NCBI RefSeq assembly: GCF_040760075.1
Contig: NZ_CP142884.1
Coordinates: 5,270,001-5,334,000 of the forward strand
Source of the DNA: Sphingobacterium sp. R2
Lineage (GTDB): Bacteria; Bacteroidota; Bacteroidia; Sphingobacteriales; Sphingobacteriaceae
Length of the DNA: 64,000 nucleotides
Direction: 5' to 3'
The stretch's first letter is position 1; each line of letters opens with the position of its first letter. Under the pieces are notes generated by a model. That model did no database searches and had not been told where the DNA came from. It worked only from the letters and a program-made list of their open reading frames with translations. The translations under genes and the position numbers were made by a program. Shown in pieces: positions 27,258-34,815 of the stretch.

Positions 27258-27731
27258 ATGGAAACATTCATTTTATACCTCGTTGGTGTTATCGCCAGCA
27301 CGGCGACCTACTACGTCAATACCAAGTTTGATCAAGGTGCGGTACGTTCCTCGGCATTGCTGACATTGCTTGTCGCCGGCTTTCTTCATTTTTTCCCACA
27401 AACTGTGACGCCGTATCTGGCTCAATATATTCCTCCGGTTTTTATTGGGGCCTCATTTATAGGCATGGTCTCCAAAAACCAGTTATCAACCTATTTCGGT
27501 TTGGCCCTTGCCGGTATTATCTTTACAACGATCCTGCTCAACACGAGCAAGTTTTTTGCCGGGTATGGTGGCGCGCTGGGCACATCAGCCTGCATTGCTT
27601 TATTGGTCGTTTTAAGTATTCCATATTTCAAATCACGCCGAAAAATGACCGTTGGCTTTCTGCAGCTCCGTAAAACAATCTTAAAAAAACAACGGAAAGT
27701 ATCGAAAAGACAAGTAGATTTGTTTAAATAA
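27258..27731 (+). CDS. Membrane protein of unknown function, paralog B
   Basis: A 157-residue protein with four to five hydrophobic helices and a basic cytoplasmic tail (RRKMTVGFLQLRKTILKKQRKVSKRQ). It is homologous to the preceding gene along its length, lacking only that gene's N-terminal two helices and His-rich loop. The two probably assemble as a heteromeric membrane complex, like other tandem membrane pairs; this is inference. No known catalytic motif was seen. Confidence 0.75.
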   Translation: METFILYLVGVIASTATYYVNTKFDQGAVRSSALLTLLVAGFLHFFPQTVTPYLAQYIPPVFIGASFIGMVSKNQLSTYFGLALAGIIFTTILLNTSKFFAGYGGALGTSACIALLVVLSIPYFKSRRKMTVGFLQLRKTILKKQRKVSKRQVDLFK

Positions 27732-27741
27732 ATAGTTAAAC

Positions 27742-28764
27742 ATGAAACCTTTATTTCTGGTCTTTATTATTCAAATTTTCTGGCTAAACCCGCTTACAGC
27801 GCAACAGGCAATACTTAGCTTGGTCAATCAGGAGCGTAACAGCAGCTACAGAGGGCTAAGCGTGGTCGATGATGAGACCGTATGGGTGAGCGGTAGCAAT
27901 GGCACCGTTGGGCTCAGTACCGATGCTGGAAAAAACTGGCAGTGGGTCAACCCAATTGGCTATGAAAAAACAGACTTTAGAGATATTGAAGCGTTTGATG
28001 AAAATGAAGCCATCGTTATTTCTGCGGGTTCCCCGGCCATCATCTTACGTACCAGCGACGGCGGCCGAAGCTGGAAGGAGGTTTTCAGTGACAAGCGACC
28101 AGCAATATTTTATGACGGCATGGCATTTACATCAGAAGGTGTGGGTATTGCTTTCGGTGATGCCATTCAAGGCAAAATGCCGCTATTAAAAAGTGTCGAT
28201 TTTGGAGCGTCATGGAAAGACATCACGGCAAACATGCCTTTTTCAATAACTGATGGAGAAGCTGGTTTTGCTGCTAGCGGGACATCCATTTACTGCAACA
28301 ACAAAGGAACATACTGGATTGCCACTGGGGGTACAGTTTCCAATATCTATCGCAGCGACGACCAAGGCAACACATGGGCACGTTACAGCTGCCCGATCCT
28401 GCAGGGAAAAAATAGCACCGGCCCCTTTTCTATTGCTTTCTATTCCGCAACGACCGGAATTGTCGTTGGCGGAGATTACAAAGAAGACACCAACAAGGAC
28501 AGAAACAGCTTTCTGACCAACGATGGTGGTAAAACCTGGTTTGCACCACAGACAACGCCCAATGGATTTAAATCCGCTGTTGTTTATTGCTCAAAAAAAC
28601 AACTGATCAGCACGGGTACTTCGGGCACAGACTTGTCGACTGACGGTGGTAAAAACTGGATAGCGATTGGAAAGGAAAGCTTCAATGCCGTTCAAAAAGC
28701 CAAAAGAGGCAACGCCATATATCTGGCCGGTGATAAAGGAAAAATAGCGAAGTTAACAATGTAA
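27742..28764 (+). CDS. Exported BNR/YCF48-like beta-propeller protein
   Basis: A 340-residue protein with a signal peptide (MKPLFLVFIIQIFWLNPLTAQ) and repeated Asp-box-like units: STDAGKNWQWV, TSDGGRSWKEV, SVDFGASWKDI, SDDQGNTWARY, TNDGGKTWFAP and STDGGKNWIAI. These S-x-D-x-G-x-x-W repeats make a beta propeller of six or more blades, as in the YCF48 photosystem assembly factor and sialidase folds. No sialidase catalytic Arg triad is apparent, so an adhesive or assembly role is likelier. It follows paralog B by 10 bases. Its 3' end is the left arm of a hairpin. Confidence 0.82.
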   Translation: MKPLFLVFIIQIFWLNPLTAQQAILSLVNQERNSSYRGLSVVDDETVWVSGSNGTVGLSTDAGKNWQWVNPIGYEKTDFRDIEAFDENEAIVISAGSPAIILRTSDGGRSWKEVFSDKRPAIFYDGMAFTSEGVGIAFGDAIQGKMPLLKSVDFGASWKDITANMPFSITDGEAGFAASGTSIYCNNKGTYWIATGGTVSNIYRSDDQGNTWARYSCPILQGKNSTGPFSIAFYSATTGIVVGGDYKEDTNKDRNSFLTNDGGKTWFAPQTTPNGFKSAVVYCSKKQLISTGTSGTDLSTDGGKNWIAIGKESFNAVQKAKRGNAIYLAGDKGKIAKLTM

Positions 28765-28779
28765 GTTAACTTCGCTATT
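28743..28779 (+). terminator. Long hairpin spanning the stop codon of the BNR gene
   Basis: AATAGCGAAGTTAAC at 28743-28757 pairs perfectly (15 bp) with GTTAACTTCGCTATT at 28765-28779; the 7-base loop contains the TAA stop (28762-28764). No U tract follows, so it may be a stability or rho-dependent element more than a classic terminator. A smaller GCCC-TTTC-GGGC hairpin lies at 28799-28810. Confidence 0.7.
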
Positions 28780-28839
28780 GCTCGCAACATGATGTCTTGC
28801 CCTTTCGGGCATAAGCCCCTGACATGGTATGAATAGCTA

Positions 28840-30915
28840 TTACTTACGCGACAAACGCGATTCTTCCAGATCTAGCGAATATTCCATTTCTCTGATGACA
28901 TCGCTATCGTACGCCTTACTTTCTTTGATCTTATACAATCCATCACGACGTAAGGCCAGAAGTTCCAGCATAATTTTATTATACAGTCCTCTCACTGCCG
29001 AAAGCTGCGCACGTGTATCCTCTTCTTTTGCACGTTCGGATGCATTTACACTTCGGATGATCTGCTCTTTAACGCGGGCGATGGTTTCATACTCCAACAT
29101 TTCCTGTGCATAGTGCTTATCCAAATAGGCAATGGATTCTTTACCAAGGCGTAAGCGAATCTCATCAATCTGCTCTTCCATGGAAACTTGCTCGTCGACA
29201 TCTTCCATCTTTATCAGCTTAATTAAAAAGGGTAATGTTAGCCCCTGAAAGACAAGCGTCACCAAAATAACGACAAACGTAATGAACAAAATCAGATTAC
29301 GGTGCGGGAAAGCTGTCCCATCATATAAAGTCAATGGAATCGCCAAAGCTGATGCCAACGAAACCACTCCTCGCATTCCTGCCCAGCCAATAACCAAGGG
29401 CAGTTTCCATCCCGGGCTTTTTTCCTTTATCCGAATCCGCTTAAATAATATTCTAGGAACAAAAGCCGAGAGATACACTGCAATCAATCGCAAAATAATG
29501 ACGATCACGGCGATTGCCAGCGCATAATCAATGGCCTCCGCCATCGAATATTCGCCCAATCCATTAATAATTACGGGTAACTCAAGCCCAATCAAAATAA
29601 AGACGAATCCATTTAAGAGAAAGCCTACTGTTGCCCATACTTCTTTGGTTTGAATACGGGTATGATAGTTGAGATAATCCCCTGCCCGAAAAGAAAGAAA
29701 CAATCCACCACTTACCACTGCCAAAACGCCCGACCATTCAAAATGTTCTGCGACAATATACATTAAGTAGGGTGCGATGAGGGTAATAGGTGTTGATATG
29801 CTGGACGATTTCGCCACATATTTTAAGAAGAAATATAGGATGTGGCCGATGACCAGGCCAACCACAACGCCCATCACCGATAATACAAGAAATTGCGTCG
29901 CCGCATTGGTCATTACAAACTGGCCCGTAAGGATTGCGATCGATGCAAATCGAAATACAGTGAGTGAGGCAGCATCATTGACCAGGCTTTCTCCTTCCAG
30001 TATCGCTATTCCCCGTTTAGGAATACTGATACCTTTCAATACTGAACTCGCCGCAACAGCATCGGGAGGCGAGATGATCCCGCCCAGCAAAAAGCCCAGT
30101 GCCAAGGTAAATCCGGGAATAATACTCACTGAAAAGTAGGCAATGGCCAAGGATGTGAAGAAAACCAGACCGAAGCCCATGATAAAAATAGACCTGCGCC
30201 ACTTTAAAAAATTACCCCAATTGGTATACCAGGCGGCTTCAAAAAGTAAAGGCGGCAAAAAGACCATAAACACAATATCAGGATCCACACTAATGACGGG
30301 AACACCCGGAATCAAGGAAATCACGAGTCCTCCAATCACTAACAAAATTGGATAAGAGATCTTTAAGCGTTGACTGAGCACAAACAACATGGCCATAAAG
30401 AAAAAGAGCAGCATCACCAATAAGAGATTGCTGTGGATTTTCTGGCCAGCCTTTCCGCCTACCGCAGCTTTCACATCCGAATAGGGCACCAAAACCGACA
30501 TACTGTATTGGCGGATCTTCCACGCATTATCCAGCTTGCTCAATACGCCTACACCTCGAAAGGACTTGGTATTTATCTTAAAAGATTCGTCAAACCAAGC
30601 AATGGTACTATCTGCATTGAAGCTGATATGCCTAGTGTCATACGTGTATGTCCATGCATTCTTGGGATTGAAATATTGATTGGCAAGCTTCTCAGCATGT
30701 GCTTTATCCCATCTTTCATTCTGATCAGTACCCATAATGATTCCATCGGAAGCAATAACATTCAAAAATGGGCCATACTTTAGCTCACCCGAGGACTTGT
30801 GCCATTGGTCTAACACCCTATTGATTTCTTCTACAGTTTGATGGGCGCTTGTTGGTAAGGCAAATAACACTACATGAACAAAACAACATACACTTAAAAT
30901 GATCTTTCTAATCAT
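28840..30915 (-). CDS. CPA1-type Na+/H+ antiporter with an N-terminal SnoaL-like domain
   Basis: A 691-residue protein. Residues 1-24 form a signal peptide (LFALPTSAHQT). Residues about 25-135 look like an NTF2/SnoaL (DUF4440-type) domain: EEINRVLDQWHKSSGELKYGPFL, DQNERWDKAH, and STIAWFDESFKI with VGVLSKLDNAWKIRQYSMSV. Residues about 155-560 form the antiporter (VMLLFFFMAML, FLPPLLFEAAWYTNW, FLLGGIISPPDAVAASSVL with its ion-binding Asp, GESLVNDAASL). The C-terminal 110 residues are a charged helical cytoplasmic tail. Antiporters normally lack the extra domain; it should face the periplasm. It converges with the BNR gene. Confidence 0.9.
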   Translation of the reverse strand: MIRKIILSVCCFVHVVLFALPTSAHQTVEEINRVLDQWHKSSGELKYGPFLNVIASDGIIMGTDQNERWDKAHAEKLANQYFNPKNAWTYTYDTRHISFNADSTIAWFDESFKINTKSFRGVGVLSKLDNAWKIRQYSMSVLVPYSDVKAAVGGKAGQKIHSNLLLVMLLFFFMAMLFVLSQRLKISYPILLVIGGLVISLIPGVPVISVDPDIVFMVFLPPLLFEAAWYTNWGNFLKWRRSIFIMGFGLVFFTSLAIAYFSVSIIPGFTLALGFLLGGIISPPDAVAASSVLKGISIPKRGIAILEGESLVNDAASLTVFRFASIAILTGQFVMTNAATQFLVLSVMGVVVGLVIGHILYFFLKYVAKSSSISTPITLIAPYLMYIVAEHFEWSGVLAVVSGGLFLSFRAGDYLNYHTRIQTKEVWATVGFLLNGFVFILIGLELPVIINGLGEYSMAEAIDYALAIAVIVIILRLIAVYLSAFVPRILFKRIRIKEKSPGWKLPLVIGWAGMRGVVSLASALAIPLTLYDGTAFPHRNLILFITFVVILVTLVFQGLTLPFLIKLIKMEDVDEQVSMEEQIDEIRLRLGKESIAYLDKHYAQEMLEYETIARVKEQIIRSVNASERAKEEDTRAQLSAVRGLYNKIMLELLALRRDGLYKIKESKAYDSDVIREMEYSLDLEESRLSRK

Positions 30916-30973
30916 AAATTCTAAAACATCTTTCTATCTAGGCCTATTTTGTATTCGCCAATTAGTCCTAAAA

Positions 30974-31005
30974 CAAAAAGCTGCAGACGCAGCTTTTTGT
31001 TTTTA
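30974..31005 (-). terminator. Intrinsic terminator of glmM
   Basis: CAAAAAGCTGC at 30974-30984 pairs with GCAGCTTTTTG at 30989-30999 around a 4-base loop, with T runs on the plus side and A runs before it. It closes the minus-strand glmM gene. Confidence 0.85.
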
Positions 31006-31019
31006 TTTATTTATTTCTT

Positions 31020-32402
31020 CTATTTAATTATTTCTTCGATTTCACTAATAATCTTCTGCGCGATCTGCTCAGCAGCTTCGGGCGTCGGGCCCTCAGAATA
31101 AATGCGGATGATCGGTTCAGTATTCGATTTGCGCAAGTGCACCCATTCATTTTCGAAGTCTATTTTCAGTCCATCAATCGTGGAATGGTCCTCATTTTTA
31201 TATTTCTCCTGCATTTTCGCCAAGAGATTGTCAATATCCAATTCGGGCGTCAGGGTAATTTTATTTTTGGACATAAAGTACTGCGGTAAAGAAGCACGGT
31301 ATTCCGATGCTTTTTTACCAAGTTTTGCCAAGTGCGTTAAGAAGATCGCTACCCCGACCAGCGCATCACGGCCATAGTGAGATGCCGGATAAATTACGCC
31401 GCCATTTCCCTCTCCGCCGATCACCGCATCGACTTCTTTCATCTTTGTAACCACATTGACTTCACCCACGGCCGCTGCATAATATTCGCCACCATGTGCT
31501 TTAGTGACATCACGCAGTGCACGTGTAGAAGATAAATTAGAAACGGTATTTCCTTTTTTATGCTGCAACAGGTAGTCTGCTACGGCAACCAGCGTATATT
31601 CTTCACCGAATAATTCGCCGTCTTCCATCATAAAGACTAAGCGGTCGACGTCCGGATCTACAGCAATCCCCAAATCAGCCTTGTTCTCGATCACTGCAGC
31701 AGACAAATCTGTGAGATGCTCTTTCAACGGTTCAGGATTATGCGGAAATTGACCATTGGGTTCACAATGGATCTTATAAATGGTCTGTACCCCCAACGCA
31801 TCCAATAACGCAGGGATAAAGGTACCGCCAGTACTATTGACTGCATCTAAAGCGACTTTAAAATTAGCGGCTTTAATGGCTTCTTTATCGACATATTCCA
31901 AAGCCAAAACAGCATCTACATGTTTCTGCATGTAGGAATAGTCTTTATGGAGCTGTCCTAATTCGCCCACTTCTGAAAAATCGAAGTCCAAAGATTCGCC
32001 AAGAGCCAATACTTCCTGTCCTTCGGCATCTGAAATAAATTCACCCTTTGCATTTAACAGTTTCAGCGCATTCCATTGACCCGGATTATGTGAAGCAGTC
32101 AAAATAATACCGCCAGCTGCCTTTTCCATCGGTACAGCAATCTCTACTGTTGGAGTCGTGGATAGGCCCAGATCGACCACATCGACACCGATGCTCTGCA
32201 AGGTACCGATCACCAGATTACTGACCATCTCACCAGAAACACGCGCATCTCTACCAATTACAATTTTTTTGATACCGCTCTGCTTGACAATGATTTTGCC
32301 ATAAGCTGCTGTAAATTTAACGATATCTATGGGGGTAAGCGCCTCTCCAGCACGCCCGCCTATCGTACCTCGTATCCCTGATATTGATTTAATTAAAGTC
32401 AT
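31020..32402 (-). CDS. glmM: Phosphoglucosamine mutase
   Basis: A 460-residue alpha-D-phosphohexomutase. The catalytic serine loop reads TASHNPGQWNALK (about residues 98-110); the magnesium loop is DPDVDRLVFM; the sugar loop is GGEGNGGVIYP and the phosphate-binding segment near the C-terminus is RKSNTEPIIRIYSEG. It converts glucosamine-6-phosphate to glucosamine-1-phosphate for peptidoglycan and LPS precursors. Related phosphomannomutases share these motifs, so glmM is the best but not the only reading. Single gene with its own terminator. Confidence 0.9.
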   Translation of the reverse strand: MTLIKSISGIRGTIGGRAGEALTPIDIVKFTAAYGKIIVKQSGIKKIVIGRDARVSGEMVSNLVIGTLQSIGVDVVDLGLSTTPTVEIAVPMEKAAGGIILTASHNPGQWNALKLLNAKGEFISDAEGQEVLALGESLDFDFSEVGELGQLHKDYSYMQKHVDAVLALEYVDKEAIKAANFKVALDAVNSTGGTFIPALLDALGVQTIYKIHCEPNGQFPHNPEPLKEHLTDLSAAVIENKADLGIAVDPDVDRLVFMMEDGELFGEEYTLVAVADYLLQHKKGNTVSNLSSTRALRDVTKAHGGEYYAAAVGEVNVVTKMKEVDAVIGGEGNGGVIYPASHYGRDALVGVAIFLTHLAKLGKKASEYRASLPQYFMSKNKITLTPELDIDNLLAKMQEKYKNEDHSTIDGLKIDFENEWVHLRKSNTEPIIRIYSEGPTPEAAEQIAQKIISEIEEIIK

Positions 32403-32485
32403 TTCTTTTGAATTGATTAACGCGTAAATTTAGCACAATGGCAATAAAATCTCGAATTAAAATTATAAATAATAAATATTTAACG

Positions 32486-32503
32486 TATATTTGTTGCAAC
32501 AAA
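32486..32503 (+). promoter_or_regulatory. Candidate promoter with overlapping palindrome, PAP2-ZIP operon
   Basis: A perfect -7 box TATATTTG at 32486-32493 overlaps TTTGTTGCAACAAA at 32490-32503, a perfect 14-bp palindrome. No clear -33 TTTG is present at 19-21 bases upstream, which would suit an activated promoter, or a repressor site on the palindrome. The leader to the ATG at 32603 is about 105 bases. Confidence 0.5.
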
Positions 32504-32602
32504 GTTGTTTTTAAAAGAAACAGTTCTTCGCAATGAAATTATTTTTACTTTTGAAAAACGAGTTTTTAAAGTTTGGGAATTTCATTGTCATCAGCAACAT
32601 TT

Positions 32603-33184
32603 ATGATTCAACAGTTAATACATATCGATCAAGAGATTTTTCTAGCCATCAATCAAGGCCTGAGCAACCCTGTGTTTGATTGGTTATTGCCTATATTGCG
32701 CAATCCATATACATGGGCACCTCTGTATTTGTTTCTGATCATATTTTTCATTAAGACCTACGGTAAAACAGGTATACTGATTGTTGCCATGACGCTGGCC
32801 ACCTTTGGAATTTCCGATGGTCTGTCTTCACAATTGATCAAAAAAACTGTCAAACGTATTCGACCTTGTAACGATGTGGAGTTTAAGGAAAATATTAACA
32901 TCCGGGTGCGCTGTGGCTCTGGCTTTAGCTTTACTTCTTCGCATGCTGCCAATCATTTTTCTTTAGCTTTCTTCTGGATTGTGCTTTTTCGGAGAAGATG
33001 GAAACATGTGCTCTGGCTTTGTATTGCCTGGGCAACGTTGATTTCAGTCGCTCAAATTTATGTCGGTGTTCATTACCCTTTTGATATCCTCTGTGGTGCC
33101 GTTTTAGGCATCTTGGTTGGCTTGGCAACAGGTTATTTATTCAAACGATTTGTACCAAGCTTTTTTAAAACTGAACAAGTATAA
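32603..33184 (+). CDS. PAP2-superfamily membrane phosphatase
   Basis: A 193-residue membrane protein; ATG 32603 (MIQQLIHIDQEI) was chosen because the frame upstream opens only with a TTG. The three acid-phosphatase motifs are KKTVKRIRPC, TSSHAANHF (in place of PSGH) and SVAQIYVGVHYPFD (SRxxxxxHxxxD-like, with catalytic His). About five helices. Such enzymes recycle undecaprenyl pyrophosphate or dephosphorylate lipids (BcrC, PgpB types). Its stop codon overlaps the ATG of the ZIP gene (TAATG), so the two are coupled. Confidence 0.9.
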   Translation: MIQQLIHIDQEIFLAINQGLSNPVFDWLLPILRNPYTWAPLYLFLIIFFIKTYGKTGILIVAMTLATFGISDGLSSQLIKKTVKRIRPCNDVEFKENINIRVRCGSGFSFTSSHAANHFSLAFFWIVLFRRRWKHVLWLCIAWATLISVAQIYVGVHYPFDILCGAVLGILVGLATGYLFKRFVPSFFKTEQV

Positions 33185-33993
33185 TGAATTCAATTTTATT
33201 GATTTTAATTTTATTCGTACCTGCATTTGCAAGTGGAATTGCCGTATTTTTTGTACAAAAGAAAGGGACTAATTTTCTTAAACTCATTCTTTCTTTCAGT
33301 GGAGCCTATTTATTCTCCATTACTGTACTTCACCTCATGCCCCATGTTTACCAGTCGACCAATACCTCACCCGAAGTATTGGGTATCTATGTCTTAGCTG
33401 GATTTCTTTTTCAGCTTTTTCTTGAACAGTTTTCCCAGGGGATCGAACATGGCCATATCCATGCGGACACTGAACACGATCATCATAATCATCGTTTTCC
33501 AATCGGTATTATGTTCAGTCTATGCCTTCATGCATTCCTCGAAGGAATGCCCTTGGCTGCGACGCACCAGACAGAGCTTGCACTGGGGATATCCATCCAC
33601 CATATTCCAGCAGCATTTGCATTGGGAAGTATTTTACTCAGTACGCATTTAAAGAAAAATACCATCCTGATTACACTCGCTTTATTTGCGGCAATGACCC
33701 CTTTTGGGTTTTTACTGAGTAAAGCGATCAGTGCAGGAGAAGTGGGTAATATCCAACAATATTTCGATAAAATCATGGCAGTGGTTATTGGTATTTTCTT
33801 ACACATATCCACGACTATACTTTTTGAATCGGGCTCTATTGACCATCACAAATTCAATAAAAAGAAAATGATTGCTGTGATAGCAGGAGTTGCCATTGCA
33901 CTGGGAAGCTTCTTATTTGTTGGAGAACATGACCATGGGCATGATCAGCATCATCAAACGCATGATCATGAGCATCATGATCATGCGCACTAA
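33184..33993 (+). CDS. ZIP-family divalent metal transporter
   Basis: A 269-residue transporter with about eight helices. The second helix cluster has the metal-site sequence LCLHAFLEGMPL, and SIHHIPAAFALGSI (HHxPxxxALG) matches the ZIP TM4/TM5 metal-binding motifs. The N-side loop carries HGHIHADTEHDHHNHR and the C-terminus ends in a His-rich tail (HDHGHDQHHQTHDHEHHDHAH), typical zinc or iron buffering loops. It should import Zn2+ or Fe2+. ATG overlaps the PAP2 stop. The last bases form a perfect hairpin. Confidence 0.93.
   Translation: MNSILLILILFVPAFASGIAVFFVQKKGTNFLKLILSFSGAYLFSITVLHLMPHVYQSTNTSPEVLGIYVLAGFLFQLFLEQFSQGIEHGHIHADTEHDHHNHRFPIGIMFSLCLHAFLEGMPLAATHQTELALGISIHHIPAAFALGSILLSTHLKKNTILITLALFAAMTPFGFLLSKAISAGEVGNIQQYFDKIMAVVIGIFLHISTTILFESGSIDHHKFNKKKMIAVIAGVAIALGSFLFVGEHDHGHDQHHQTHDHEHHDHAH
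33960..33986. other. Perfect hairpin inside the ZIP His-rich tail
   Basis: GCATGATCATGA at 33960-33971 pairs perfectly with TCATGATCATGC at 33975-33986 around a 3-base loop. It lies inside the coding sequence, 8 bases before the stop, and 4 bases separate that stop from the convergent MarR gene, which leaves no other room for a terminator. Confidence 0.75.
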
Positions 33994-33997
33994 CATT

Positions 33998-34447
33998 TTA
34001 GCCACGAAGTTTATCTAGCAGCGTATTTAATGCCATAGCTTCTTCTTCGCTAATTCGGCTGGGCAAAACATCCATCATCAGCATATCCTCATCAAGCCTT
34101 TTTAGAATTTCCTGGCCCTTTTCGGTTATAAACAGATCCACGGCCCTTTTATCCGCTCCCGATTGACAGCGCGAAACCAGTTCTTTCGAAACCATGCGGT
34201 CTATCATGCGCGAGATGTCTGGTGTAAAACTCAGCATTCTTGATTTAATGAGACTATTGGTTGCAGGCTTAGGATATTGTCCTCTTAATATACGCAGGAC
34301 ATTAAATTGTTTCAAAGTGATTCCTTCTTTAGCAGCTCGCTGTTCGAGCGCAGTGCTAATACAGTGGTAGGTGTAGAGAATATTTACTGTACAACGGTGC
34401 CATTCATTGCTGAACTTATTTACTTTGATTTCGTCCTCAATCTTCAT
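33998..34447 (-). CDS. MarR-family transcriptional regulator
   Basis: A 149-residue winged-helix regulator: LKQFNVLRILRGQYPKPAT, then the recognition helix region SRMIDRMVSKELVSRCQ and the wing (KRAVDLFITEKGQEILKRL). It is convergent with the ZIP gene (4-base gap) and divergent from feoA with a 128-base region carrying a 7-1-7 palindrome. Its position suggests control of the iron and zinc genes, but MarR ligands vary widely. Confidence 0.88.
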   Translation of the reverse strand: MKIEDEIKVNKFSNEWHRCTVNILYTYHCISTALEQRAAKEGITLKQFNVLRILRGQYPKPATNSLIKSRMLSFTPDISRMIDRMVSKELVSRCQSGADKRAVDLFITEKGQEILKRLDEDMLMMDVLPSRISEEEAMALNTLLDKLRG

Positions 34448-34515
34448 TCTGGTTGATAATTAATCGTTTTATAGCATAAAGATAGCTGTTTTTTAGTAAA
34501 TACATAACTATGACA

Positions 34516-34530
34516 TTAGAATCATTCTAA
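34516..34530. promoter_or_regulatory. 7-1-7 palindromic operator of feoAB
   Basis: TTAGAAT-C-ATTCTAA is a perfect 7-1-7 inverted repeat, the layout of Fur boxes (TGATAAT-n-ATTATCA), with five of seven bases matching in each arm. It lies where the -33 region of the feoA promoter would be, about 15 bases upstream of the TATATTTG box (34546-34553). A Fur, DtxR-like or MarR protein could bind it. Confidence 0.7.
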
Positions 34531-34545
34531 ATGGTGGAAATTCTG

Positions 34546-34553
34546 TATATTTG
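34546..34553 (+). promoter_or_regulatory. feoA -7 box
   Basis: Perfect TAnnTTTG (TATATTTG), 22 bases before the feoA ATG. The -33 position is occupied by the palindrome, so binding there would block RNA polymerase. Confidence 0.65.
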
Positions 34554-34575
34554 AGGAATTCAAAAAAACAGGCAG

Positions 34576-34815
34576 ATGCGTAATAGAACTAGCTTAGATA
34601 AGCTAAAAAAAGGGGAAAAAGCGGTAATTATTGATTTTGAATCACACGATATTCCAGCTAAATTTTTCGAATTGGGCTTTATACCCGGTACTGAAGTCGA
34701 GGTAAAACATATTGCCCCGCTGGATGGGCCGATATGCCTAAACATCCGTGCGAATAATGCCCTAATTGCTATCCGCAAATCAGAAGCTAAAGTCATCCTT
34801 ATTGATCAGAAATAA
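34576..34815 (+). CDS. feoA: Ferrous iron transport protein A
   Basis: A 79-residue SH3-fold protein with the FeoA core: LDKLKKGEKAVIIDFES, ELGFIPGTEVEVKHIAPLDGP and IRANNALIAIRKSEAKVI. It assists FeoB at the membrane. The stop overlaps the feoB ATG (TAATG), giving translational coupling. Promoter and palindrome lie upstream. Confidence 0.95.
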   Translation: MRNRTSLDKLKKGEKAVIIDFESHDIPAKFFELGFIPGTEVEVKHIAPLDGPICLNIRANNALIAIRKSEAKVILIDQK

